DNA of 50,671 nucleotides from Treponema sp. UBA1793. Lineage in GTDB: Bacteria > Spirochaetota > Spirochaetia > Treponematales > Treponemataceae. The position numbers and the translations under genes were made by a program. Shown here in pieces: positions 40,542 through 49,032 of the stretch. Where the stretch lies: NCBI GenBank assembly GCA_002314445.1, contig DCFX01000081.1, positions 1 through 50,671 of the forward strand, read 5' to 3'. How positions within the stretch are numbered: position 1 is the first letter of the stretch; each line of letters starts with the position of its first letter. The notes below the pieces were generated by a model, which was not told the origin of the DNA, ran no database searches, and was given only the letters and a program-made list of their open reading frames with translations.

Positions 40542-43007
40542 ATGATATTTATGAAAGCAAAAAAAACATTAGCATGCGCACTGCTCGCGGTAGGAACCGC
40601 CTTTTCTGTTTCGGCAGCTTCCGCGGCAACACTTACAGCTGACTTTTCCGCACCAAAAACGCAGGTCAGTAAAAATCTCTATGGTATTTTCTTTGAAGAT
40701 ATCAATTACAGCGCCGACGGCGGCCTGTATGCGGAAATGGTACAGAATCGTTCTTTTGAATATAAATTCGGTACTGAACAGTGGACAGTTGTTACAAAAG
40801 AAGGAAAATCGAAAATCCGTCTCCGTGCAAAAAAAGAGAATCCGCTCAACGCAAATAATCCGACATACGGCGAATTGAAAACGACAGAGGCCGATACGGG
40901 CATTGCAAATAAAGGATACGGCGGAATGGTACTGGAAGCAGGAAAAACTTACAGCGGCTCGGTATATCTGCGTTCTCCTGACGGCTCCGTTACGTCGGCA
41001 TCGGTTTATGCAGACAACGGTTCATTCAAAAAGACACTTTCAACAGCAAAAATCAGCGGCATCACAACAGAATGGAAACAGTTTGAGTTTCAACTTAAAC
41101 CTGCTTCCACAGAAGAAAAAGGCCGTCTCGTAATCATTGCCGACCAGGCCGGAACTGTCGATTTTGATATGGTCTCGCTTTTCCCCCAGGAAACGTACAA
41201 AAACGAACCTAACGGACTCCGTCCGGATCTCGCAAAAATGCTGGAAGACATTCATCCCCGTTTTATGCGCTTTCCCGGCGGATGCGTGGTTGAAGGAAGG
41301 AAAATTGCCGATGCATACCGCTGGAAGGACACTATCGGCCCTGTAGAAAAACGCAGGGAAAATGAAAACTTCTGGGGCTACCATACGACATTCGGGCTGG
41401 GCTTTTATGAATATTTCAGGCTCTGTGAGGATATCGGAGCCGATCCCGTTCCGGTCATCAACTGCGGCATGACGTTTGAAGGGACAACGCAGGAGCTTGT
41501 CGGCATGGCCGATATAGACGAATGGATTCAGGATGCGGACGACCTTATAGAATTTGCAAACGGCAGTACCTCGACAAAGTGGGGAAAAGTCCGTGCGGAT
41601 ATGGGACATCCGGAACCGTTTAATATGAAATATCTGGAAATAGGCAATGAAAATCTGGGCAATAATTATTATACGCGGTACAGAGAATTTGCTGAACAGC
41701 TGCGTGATACACATCCGGAAATAAAACTGATTTTCGGTGCGGGGTATGCTGCATCCGGTATTGAATTTGACAATGCATGGACACAGGTAGAAGTCATGCC
41801 GGAACTGGTAGACCTTGTTGATGAACATTATTATATGACTCCCGAATGGTTTCTGACTAATACGCACCGCTACGACAAGTACGACCGCAGCAAAGCGAAA
41901 GTGTATATCGGAGAGTTCGCCTCACAGACAGAGGGCAAACGGAACAACATGTACGCAGCTCTTTCTGAAGCAGCCTATATGACAAGTATCGAAAAAAACG
42001 GGGACGTTATAGAACTTGCTTCATACGCACCGCTCTTTGCAAAAGACGGCAGCACGCAGTGGACGCCTGATATGATATGGTTTAATAATTCGCAGGCATA
42101 TGGTACTCCTGATTATTATGTACAGCAGATGTTCTGCAATAATAAATCGGACTATACGGTAAAATACACGCTCGACACAGCGGCGTCAGAAAAGACAAAG
42201 ACAGTTATCGGCGGAACTGTAGGTTTGGGAACATGGTCGACCCAGGCGCAGTACAGAAACATCAAGGTTGTAAACAGCGACACAGGCAGGACAATTTTTG
42301 ATTCAAACAGTGCTGGTCTATCTGATTTTGACACACAGTCGGGAAATTGGGCACTGAACGGCGGAACCATATCCCAGACTTCCGGCGACGTAAACTGCCG
42401 CCTGGTACTCAAAAATCCGGGCGCAGACAACTACACATACACGCTGCAGGCACAGAAAACTGGCGGTATGGAAGGCTTTCTCATCATGTTCGGGGTAAAC
42501 GGCAAATCGCTCTACTGGTGGAATATGGGCGGCTGGGGAAATACGCAGTCCTGCATTGAAAAGGGAACGGCAGACGCACGCAGCGTCATAAGCGATTCAA
42601 AGCCGATGAATCTTGCAACAGGACGGTGGTACAATATCAAAATTGAAGTAAACGGTGAAACAGTCAGATTCTATCTCAATGATCAGCTTATTCACACAAT
42701 ACAGGACATCAAAAGTTTTGATCCGCTGTATGCCCACGTCGGAGAATGTGATACAGGCAGTATTATCATCAAGCTTGTTAATATTTCAGACAAACCGAAA
42801 GCCGTTCTTATTAATCTGAATAACGCAGAAAAACTTCCGACAGAGGGAACGGTCACAATTCTTTCCGCTCCGCGCGACGCAGAAAATTCATTTAATGAGC
42901 CGGCAAAAATCGTACCTGTCACGGAAAAGATAACAGGTGTTGCACAATCGTTCCTATATACAACGAAGGCTGATTCTGTTACAATAATAAAATTAGTTTC
43001 AAAGTAG
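40542..43007 (+). CDS. Secreted GH51 alpha-L-arabinofuranosidase with accessory domains
   Basis: An 821-residue secreted enzyme (signal peptide LACALLAVGTAFSVSAASA). It starts with the GH51 strand KNLYGIFFEDINYSADGGLY. A CBM4/9-like beta-sandwich interrupts it (about 60-210). The catalytic barrel has acid/base Glu in LEIGNENLGNN and nucleophile Glu in VYIGEFASQ. A further concanavalin-like insert (about 545-720; YRNIKVVNSDTG, GRWYNIKIEVNGETVRFYLND) precedes the C-terminal beta domain. It strips arabinose side chains outside the cell. The start is ATG 40542 or 40551; AGGAG is close to the first. Confidence 0.9.
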   Translation: MIFMKAKKTLACALLAVGTAFSVSAASAATLTADFSAPKTQVSKNLYGIFFEDINYSADGGLYAEMVQNRSFEYKFGTEQWTVVTKEGKSKIRLRAKKENPLNANNPTYGELKTTEADTGIANKGYGGMVLEAGKTYSGSVYLRSPDGSVTSASVYADNGSFKKTLSTAKISGITTEWKQFEFQLKPASTEEKGRLVIIADQAGTVDFDMVSLFPQETYKNEPNGLRPDLAKMLEDIHPRFMRFPGGCVVEGRKIADAYRWKDTIGPVEKRRENENFWGYHTTFGLGFYEYFRLCEDIGADPVPVINCGMTFEGTTQELVGMADIDEWIQDADDLIEFANGSTSTKWGKVRADMGHPEPFNMKYLEIGNENLGNNYYTRYREFAEQLRDTHPEIKLIFGAGYAASGIEFDNAWTQVEVMPELVDLVDEHYYMTPEWFLTNTHRYDKYDRSKAKVYIGEFASQTEGKRNNMYAALSEAAYMTSIEKNGDVIELASYAPLFAKDGSTQWTPDMIWFNNSQAYGTPDYYVQQMFCNNKSDYTVKYTLDTAASEKTKTVIGGTVGLGTWSTQAQYRNIKVVNSDTGRTIFDSNSAGLSDFDTQSGNWALNGGTISQTSGDVNCRLVLKNPGADNYTYTLQAQKTGGMEGFLIMFGVNGKSLYWWNMGGWGNTQSCIEKGTADARSVISDSKPMNLATGRWYNIKIEVNGETVRFYLNDQLIHTIQDIKSFDPLYAHVGECDTGSIIIKLVNISDKPKAVLINLNNAEKLPTEGTVTILSAPRDAENSFNEPAKIVPVTEKITGVAQSFLYTTKADSVTIIKLVSK

Positions 43008-43022
43008 ATTATCATATAACTT

Positions 43023-43078
43023 CGGCACACTATCCCGTCAGGGATGTGCCGGTAACACGAGGCCGTCTCGTGTTTTTA
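43023..43078 (+). terminator. Terminators after the secreted GH51 gene
   Basis: Two consecutive stem-loops: CGGCACA...TGTGCCG with an inner TCCC/GGGA (43023-43051), then AACACGAG/CTCGTGTT with a TTTTTATT tail (43054-43078). Confidence 0.8.
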
Positions 43079-43135
43079 TTATGCCTCCTTATTTTGGCTG
43101 ACCTGCATGTTATGCAGGCCGGCCATTTTTTTACA

Positions 43136-43171
43136 GATAAAAAAACCGTCTGTTGTAACTGCAGACGGTTT
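43136..43171 (-). terminator. Terminator of the cytoplasmic GH51 operon
   Basis: Stem AAACCGTCTG/CAGACGGTTT (43143-43171) with a 9-nt loop and a T-run on the minus strand, 14 bp after the stop at 43185. A further hairpin CCTGCAT/ATGCAGG near 43102 ends in ATTTTTTT on the plus strand. Confidence 0.8.
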
Positions 43172-43184
43172 GTATCAGCACATG

Positions 43185-44678
43185 CTATTTTTCGATTTTA
43201 AATCGCAGTACATTCCACGACGCAGCTTTCAAAACTACGTTGTACATTCCGTTTTCCGATTGTACCTGTTCCGCCGGACGGGACATAACTGCATCCGGGT
43301 TGTCGAAAGAATTCTTTACAGAAAGATTCTGACCTGTCATCTCCGTCCGGAAAAACATAGTTGTCTTTCCGAAAGATGCAAGATTAATTTCCGTTTCAGA
43401 TATTTCCTTTCTATTGATATTAAGCGCAAAAACAGTCACTTCTCCGGACTCCGCATTATGCACAACGGCAAAAATAACAGCGGGAACTTCGCCGTACTTC
43501 TTCGTAACCTCTTTCGGAGCACATATAACGGGATGCAGAACGGTGCCGTGGCCGTATACCGAAATGTCGTGGTAGGGCCAGTAGATAGTCTGACGGTATG
43601 CACCTTTTCCGGGTTCCGTAAAAATCGGAGCAATGACATTAATCAGCTGTGCAAGGCAGGCAATTTTTATGCGGTCGGCATGATTGAGCAGTGTAATCGC
43701 AAGGCCGCCGAGTACGAGCGCATCGAGAAGTGAATAGTGGTCCTCAAGGATTCGCGGTGCTGTAAGCCACGGATGCTCCTGCATATTCTGCTGGTACCAG
43801 ACGTTCCACTCGTCAAAAGACAAATACATTGTCTTTTTGCTGCGCTTTAAAGCTTTTACATAATCGGCAGTCGCGCATGCGGTTTTTATAAAATCGTTCA
43901 TATCGCAAAATGATGCGAGGAAATCGTCGTCATCACCGAAATTTTCATAATAACGGTGGATTGAAATATAATCCGCGGCGTCATAGGTATATTCAAGTAC
44001 TATACGGTCCCATTCCGGATATGTCGGCAGAGACGTCGTTGAACTGCCGCAGACGACACACTCTATTGTATTGTCGATTCCTTTCATGAACCTTGCAGTT
44101 TCACGGGCTTTTTTCCCGTACTCCGCAGCCTCAAGATGGCATGTCTGCCAGGGACCGTCCATTTCGTTGCCGACGCACCACGTTTTTATGCCGTACGGAT
44201 TTTCATGTCCGTTCGTTCTGCGCAAATCGCTCCAGTATGTTCCTCCCGGATGGTTACAGTATTCAACAAGTTCCGCCGCATCCCGCGGAGTGCCTGTTCC
44301 CATATTCACTGCTCCCATGATTGACGTCCCGGCCTTCTGCGTCCAATCGTAAAATTCGTCTATTCCTATAGTATTCGGCTCAATTGAATGCCAGGCAATA
44401 TCGGTACGTGCCGGCCGCTTGCCGCGCGGCCCGATGCCGTCCTTCCAGTCGTAACTTGAAAGGAAATTACCGCCCGGATACCGGACAAGCGGTACGTGAA
44501 GTTCCCGCACCATTTCAATAACATCACTGCGGAAGCCCTGCTCGTCGGCAAGCGGATGTTCCGGTTCATAAATACCTGTATAAACAGCGCGCCCCAGATG
44601 TTCCACGAACGAACTGAACAGTTTGCCGCTCACCGATGCAAGTTCAAAATTTTTTTCTATTGTAATTTTTGTTTTCAT
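43185..44678 (-). CDS. Cytoplasmic GH51 alpha-L-arabinofuranosidase (copy 1)
   Basis: A 497-residue enzyme without a signal peptide, the usual length for intracellular AbfA-type GH51. Blocks: SSFVEHLGRAVYTGIYEP, VRYPGGNFLSSYDWKDGIGP, acid/base Glu in WCVGNEMDGPW, and nucleophile Glu in LSFDEWNVWYQ. It hydrolyses imported arabino-oligosaccharides to arabinose. ATG 44678 is preferred because GGAG lies 9 nt upstream; an in-frame TTG five codons earlier lies inside that SD. It follows the small Cys-rich gene by 24 bp. Confidence 0.92.
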   Translation of the reverse strand: MKTKITIEKNFELASVSGKLFSSFVEHLGRAVYTGIYEPEHPLADEQGFRSDVIEMVRELHVPLVRYPGGNFLSSYDWKDGIGPRGKRPARTDIAWHSIEPNTIGIDEFYDWTQKAGTSIMGAVNMGTGTPRDAAELVEYCNHPGGTYWSDLRRTNGHENPYGIKTWCVGNEMDGPWQTCHLEAAEYGKKARETARFMKGIDNTIECVVCGSSTTSLPTYPEWDRIVLEYTYDAADYISIHRYYENFGDDDDFLASFCDMNDFIKTACATADYVKALKRSKKTMYLSFDEWNVWYQQNMQEHPWLTAPRILEDHYSLLDALVLGGLAITLLNHADRIKIACLAQLINVIAPIFTEPGKGAYRQTIYWPYHDISVYGHGTVLHPVICAPKEVTKKYGEVPAVIFAVVHNAESGEVTVFALNINRKEISETEINLASFGKTTMFFRTEMTGQNLSVKNSFDNPDAVMSRPAEQVQSENGMYNVVLKAASWNVLRFKIEK

Positions 44679-44702
44679 GAGGAAGTACTCCAAAAAGGAT
44701 AA

Positions 44703-44972
44703 TTATTTTTCCCATTTATTTTTGCCGGGATACGGGCAGGTGCCTGCAAGAACATGCGCCCTGTATGCCGGATAGCTCCCGCAGTGCATGCAGAGCATTC
44801 CGCCTGTAAATGCTTCGCACGCTCCGCATATTTTCATGCGCCGTTCATATTCAGACTTATCTGCAGTGACACCTTCCTCTTCAGGAAGGTTATCAACAAC
44901 GTTTAAGATATATTCAGGCGTTATAAGAGACTGGAGCTTTTCAAGTTCGCAGCGTATGCATCGTTCAGGCAT
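44703..44972 (-). CDS. Small Cys-rich protein (DUF6171-like)
   Basis: An 89-residue protein with four cysteine groups: CIRCELEKL, ICGACEAFTGGMLCMHCGSYP and GTCPYPGKNKW, a layout suggesting zinc binding and resembling DUF6171. No function is known for that family. It overlaps the upstream GH51 stop by 8 bp and precedes the second GH51 gene by 24 bp, so it is an operon member translated by coupling. Confidence 0.7.
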   Translation of the reverse strand: MPERCIRCELEKLQSLITPEYILNVVDNLPEEEGVTADKSEYERRMKICGACEAFTGGMLCMHCGSYPAYRAHVLAGTCPYPGKNKWEK

Positions 44973-46461
44973 GAATAGTGACTGAGGCTACAGAATGAGC
45001 AGGGAGTTCAATAGACACGGTGTCGCGCTCTGCAATCTTTACTGCAAGAGCTTTTTCCGTTACAACTTCAGATTTTTCGAAAGTATTGCAATCGTGCATA
45101 TCTCCCGATGTTACAATCTGCGCTTCCGCTTTGACAATATTCTTTACGAGCCCGGTAAGGCCGATATCGACAGTGCGTGATTTGGCAGCATCCGCATTGC
45201 AGACTGTAATCGTATACGTATCAGAACCTTTGCCCGGTTTTACAGAGGCAGAAACGCTGAGTGCAGGAACGGAAATATTTTCCACACCGGCAGCTGCTGT
45301 TGCACATGTTGAACCGAGCAGTGTCGCCCCCTGATGAGCCTTATACATATGGAGAATGTACCAAGTCGGAGTAAGCACCATCTTGTCGCCTTCCGTAAGG
45401 ACAGGTGACTGGAGTACATTTACAGCCTGAGCAAGGTTTGCAATACGCACTCTGTCGCTGTGATTGTTAAAAATGTTCAGTATTATACCGGCGACGACGG
45501 CGTCGCGTACAGTGTTCTGCTGGTACAAAAATCCCGGATTTGTTCCCGGCTCTGTTTTATGCCAGCATCCCCATTCGTCGACGACTAGGCTCACACGCTT
45601 TGCAGGATCATACTTGTCCATTATTTCACTGTGACGGCGGACAAGTTCATCCATTCTGTATGCATTTTTTATGACACGGTACCAGCCGGCATCATTATAT
45701 TCGGTGGCGGAACGTTTATCTTCCCAGCTGTATTCAAAAGTATAATTGTGAAGGCTGAGGCCGTCCATAAAGCCGAGTGCATTTTTCATAAGCACATCTG
45801 TCCAGTTGTAATCATCAACGTTCGCACCGCCGGCAATTTTCATAATTTTGTCAGGGCCGTACTGACGTACGAATGTCTGGTAACGCCGGTACTGATCGGC
45901 ATAAAATTCAGCGCGCATGTTTCCGCCGCAGCCCCAGTTTTCGTTACCTACGCCGAAATAAGGAAGCTTCCAAGCGTCTTTATGGCCGTTCTCTTCCCGG
46001 AGCCGGGACATGGGGGATTCCCCGGAAAATGTCATATATTCAATCCATTCATCCATTTCCTGAACCGTGCCGCTGCCAACGTTTCCGCAGATATACGGCT
46101 TGCAGCCAAGTTCATCGCACAATCCCATAAACTCATGCGTACCGAAACTATTGTCTTCTACAACGCCGCCCCAGTTCGTATTAATCATACGTTTGCGGTT
46201 TTCTTTCGGACCAATTCCGTCCTTCCAGTGATATTCGTCGGCAAAACACCCGCCCGGCCAGCGGAGGTTCGGTATATCAATATCTTTAAAAGCCTGAAGT
46301 ACATCGCTGCGGTACCCGTGTATATTGGGAACAGATGAATCCTTTCCAACCCAGAATCCTCCGTAAATGCAGCGGCCAAGATGCTCTGAAAAATGTCCGT
46401 ATATATCAGGGCTTATAGTCGATTTTTTTTGATTCACATCTACTATGACAGTTTCTTTCAT
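44965..46461 (-). CDS. Cytoplasmic GH51 alpha-L-arabinofuranosidase (copy 2)
   Basis: A 498-residue GH51 enzyme without a signal peptide. Blocks: YGHFSEHLGRCIYGGFWVG, LRWPGGCFADEYHWKDGIGP, acid/base Glu in FGVGNENWGCGG, nucleophile Glu in VVDEWGCWHK. It differs clearly from copy 1 (YPGGNF versus WPGGCF; the ADEYHW block), suggesting different linkage or chain-length preference rather than recent duplication. GAGG precedes ATG 46461, and an upstream promoter is visible. Confidence 0.92.
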   Translation of the reverse strand: MKETVIVDVNQKKSTISPDIYGHFSEHLGRCIYGGFWVGKDSSVPNIHGYRSDVLQAFKDIDIPNLRWPGGCFADEYHWKDGIGPKENRKRMINTNWGGVVEDNSFGTHEFMGLCDELGCKPYICGNVGSGTVQEMDEWIEYMTFSGESPMSRLREENGHKDAWKLPYFGVGNENWGCGGNMRAEFYADQYRRYQTFVRQYGPDKIMKIAGGANVDDYNWTDVLMKNALGFMDGLSLHNYTFEYSWEDKRSATEYNDAGWYRVIKNAYRMDELVRRHSEIMDKYDPAKRVSLVVDEWGCWHKTEPGTNPGFLYQQNTVRDAVVAGIILNIFNNHSDRVRIANLAQAVNVLQSPVLTEGDKMVLTPTWYILHMYKAHQGATLLGSTCATAAAGVENISVPALSVSASVKPGKGSDTYTITVCNADAAKSRTVDIGLTGLVKNIVKAEAQIVTSGDMHDCNTFEKSEVVTEKALAVKIAERDTVSIELPAHSVASVTIHA

Positions 46462-46482
46462 GTAATACCTCGTCTGTTGTTT

Positions 46483-46511
46483 ATTTTAGCACTACTTTCA
46501 TGCGAATGCAA
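46483..46511 (-). promoter_or_regulatory. Promoter of the cytoplasmic GH51 operon
   Basis: On the minus strand: TTGCAT (46506-46511), 17 nt, extended -10 TG-C-TAAAAT (46483-46488), then a short leader containing GAGG before ATG 46461. Confidence 0.65.
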
Positions 46512-46553
46512 TAAATACATATCCAACACTTTAGATTCATATCATTTTTAAAC

Positions 46554-46603
46554 AATATCTGCAGGCATACCTGTATGGTTTCATACAGCCCTCTGCAGAT
46601 ATT
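46554..46603. terminator. Nested stem-loop between the GH2 and GH51 genes
   Basis: Outer arms AATATCTGCAG/CTGCAGATATT (46554-46564, 46593-46603) enclose an inner CTGTATG/CATACAG hairpin. It lies 31 bp past the GH2 stop; the T-tract is poor, so terminator is the likely but unproven call. Confidence 0.6.
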
Positions 46604-46634
46604 ATTGAGTCAATTCTCTTCTATATATAATGCA

Positions 46635-48953
46635 TCAATTGTTCATATATTTCACGACAACATCAGGTTTGCCGGGACTGTGAAACTGTACAGCGACCTC
46701 TCCCCTGCCTTGCGGACGTACGTATGCAACAAGTCTTCCGTGAAAGACACGACGGTAATCAGATTGATATTCAGTAACGTCTGCAATATCGCCGTTTTCC
46801 ATGCCAGCAAGTTTTCCTGCACCTTCTACAGTTACCGTAACTAAAGAATTGTCCGTAACCACTTCGCTTCCGAAATCGTCCTCCATGTGCAGCTCTATAA
46901 TCTGCATCTTTTCGCCGTTGTGGAGTTCCGTCTTCATCCTGCATGCTGCCTGGGTCGTTGCAATCTCATCCATCACGGCATCAGAGCATACTGCGCTAAG
47001 CGTTCCGTTTTCATACGGTACGGAAAATGCAATATATCCCTGCTCATTTTTGAAACCGTCTGCGAGTTCGTTCCCATTGAGAAAGAGCTTTGCGACGGAC
47101 GCATTTGTGTACACCCGTATATCAACCGGCATTCCCGTTACATAATTCCACGTATGCAGAAAGTCATTCTGCCCACGGAGTGACGTTGCGATATATACGA
47201 AAGGCTCGTCAGTCCACAGACTTCTGCGGAAATAGTATTCGGGCTTTTCAAAACCTGCCATATCAAGGATACCGGCAGGAGATGCATGAACAGGCCAGCC
47301 TCTCGCTTCTCCTAGATAGTCTATTCCGGTCCACAAAAACTGTCCGGCAATATAGTCATTATCGGCCACGGCTTTCCATTGTGCATATCCGTGGCTGTTT
47401 TCACTTCCCAGGAAAGGTTTCTCGGGATACAGCTTATGATCCTGCGCATAGAATTGTTCCTTATAGTTATAACCGATTACATCAAGGCAGTCGAACAGTT
47501 CCTTTGAACCTGAAAGTTCAGGAAATGCAATCGCCATTGTGACCGGATGTGACGTGTCGTACTTGCGGACTTCTGCTGCAAGTATCATTGCAATGACGGA
47601 CAAGCGGCCGATGTCCGGATGGTCAGGATTATACTTTTGTTCCTCCGCAGGTTTTGACGCATCATTATTTCCGACCATTTCTTTAAAAAGCGGACTGCAA
47701 TACGGATCGTTCGGATAATCTATCTCATTGCCTATGCTCCACAAGATGATGCACGGATGATTTCGTCTGCTCATAATAAAGGAGCGGATATCCTTTTCAT
47801 GGCAGGCCGGAAAATCCTCATAATATCCTTCGTGTTTCGGGGGATACACATTGTGTCCCTGCCACCATTTGTTTTTGGGATTTTCCCACTCATCGAATGC
47901 TTCATCCATTACGAAGAAGCCCAGTTTGTCGCACAAATCGTACAATTCATCCGAATGCGGATTATGGCTCATGCGGATTGCGTTGCAGCCTGCCCTTTTT
48001 AGTTTACGCAGCCGGTATTCCCACACTTCTTCGGGAACGGCATTGCCGAGACAGCCGGCATCCTCATGCACGCAGACTCCCTTCAGTTTTTGCGGTCTGC
48101 CGTTGCAAAAGAAGCCCTTGTCGTTATCGAACACGATTGTCCGGATGCCTACTTTACGTTCGTCAATGTCGATGGTGCCGGAACCGTTTTCTACTTTTAC
48201 GATAAGCGTATACAGATACGGATTATCCGCGGACCACAAAACGGGTATATCTACGACTCCCGCAAAATCAGCGGAAGCACACTCTCCTGCCTTTATCATT
48301 ACCCTTTCCGTACTGCTGAAAACGTTTTTCCCCGATGCGTCAATCAATTCTGCTGCAACAACACATTCAGCATCCGCTGCCGCATCATTCCGTACTTTTG
48401 TATTAACAATAATCGAATTATCATTTTCCGAATGAAAAAAGACACCGTCATCAGTAAAATGCTGCAGGCCTGAAATATTCAGATATACCGGCCGCATAAT
48501 TCCCGAACCGGTATACCAGCGTGAATCGGCTATATCAGTATGATTTACGCAGACTGCAATACAGTTATCCTCTCCGGCAGGTTTCAGGAAACTGCTGATA
48601 TCAAAAGAAAAACTCGTAAAGCCATTCTGCCAAGTACCGAGGTAATAACTGTTGCACCACACTTTGCACCGTTTGTATACGCCTCCGAAGCAAAGTTGTA
48701 CATGTTTGCCGTCAAACTCTCCGGTGTCCGCAAAATGAAACCGATACCAGCCGGTTCCTCCGGGAAGATATCCCGTGCCGCTTGAGTTTTTCCTGTCAAA
48801 CGGAAATTCGACAGCCCAGTCATGTGGTACCGGTACCTTTCTCCAGGAGGAATCGTCATATCCCCTGTCCCATCTTTCCTTTTGAAAAGGAATATTTTTT
48901 TCATTCTCATTCTGCAGAGAAAACAGCCATGGGTCGTTCAGATTTCTGATCAT
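46635..48953 (-). CDS. GH2 family beta-glycosidase (beta-galactosidase-like)
   Basis: A 772-residue cytoplasmic GH2 enzyme. The N-terminal sugar-binding domain (VPHDWAVEFPFD, GGTGWYRFHF), the immunoglobulin-like domain, the catalytic barrel (GVCVHEDAGCLG, IRMSHNPHSDELYDLCDKLG; acid/base Glu in WSIGNEIDYP; nucleophile Glu in FLGSENSHGYA) and a C-terminal DUF4982-like domain are in normal order. Galactan side chains of rhamnogalacturonan I or arabinogalactan are plausible substrates; other beta-linked sugars cannot be excluded. AGGAAGG lies before ATG 48953, directly after a terminator hairpin. Confidence 0.88.
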   Translation of the reverse strand: MIRNLNDPWLFSLQNENEKNIPFQKERWDRGYDDSSWRKVPVPHDWAVEFPFDRKNSSGTGYLPGGTGWYRFHFADTGEFDGKHVQLCFGGVYKRCKVWCNSYYLGTWQNGFTSFSFDISSFLKPAGEDNCIAVCVNHTDIADSRWYTGSGIMRPVYLNISGLQHFTDDGVFFHSENDNSIIVNTKVRNDAAADAECVVAAELIDASGKNVFSSTERVMIKAGECASADFAGVVDIPVLWSADNPYLYTLIVKVENGSGTIDIDERKVGIRTIVFDNDKGFFCNGRPQKLKGVCVHEDAGCLGNAVPEEVWEYRLRKLKRAGCNAIRMSHNPHSDELYDLCDKLGFFVMDEAFDEWENPKNKWWQGHNVYPPKHEGYYEDFPACHEKDIRSFIMSRRNHPCIILWSIGNEIDYPNDPYCSPLFKEMVGNNDASKPAEEQKYNPDHPDIGRLSVIAMILAAEVRKYDTSHPVTMAIAFPELSGSKELFDCLDVIGYNYKEQFYAQDHKLYPEKPFLGSENSHGYAQWKAVADNDYIAGQFLWTGIDYLGEARGWPVHASPAGILDMAGFEKPEYYFRRSLWTDEPFVYIATSLRGQNDFLHTWNYVTGMPVDIRVYTNASVAKLFLNGNELADGFKNEQGYIAFSVPYENGTLSAVCSDAVMDEIATTQAACRMKTELHNGEKMQIIELHMEDDFGSEVVTDNSLVTVTVEGAGKLAGMENGDIADVTEYQSDYRRVFHGRLVAYVRPQGRGEVAVQFHSPGKPDVVVKYMNN

Positions 48954-48966
48954 ACGTGTCCTTCCT

Positions 48967-48999
48967 AAAAAAAGGGACTGCGTCCGGCGCAGCCCCTTT
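48967..48999 (-). terminator. Terminator/attenuator between the solute-binding protein and GH2 genes
   Basis: On the minus strand a 12-pair stem with one mismatch (AAAGGGGCTGCG/CGCAGTCCCTTT), 5-nt loop and TTTTTTT tract. The tract runs straight into the GH2 Shine-Dalgarno with no room for a promoter, so GH2 expression needs read-through. Confidence 0.8.
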
Positions 49000-49032
49000 C
49001 AATTTTTTATTTATATTTTATTTTATAAATAA

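Noticed and set aside
41040..41867. 275-codon open frame on the minus strand
   Set aside because: Antisense to the GH51 barrel; composition and lack of motifs mark it as a shadow.
45631..46338. 235-codon open frame on the plus strand
   Set aside because: Antisense to a clear GH51 gene with intact catalytic motifs; no start signals.
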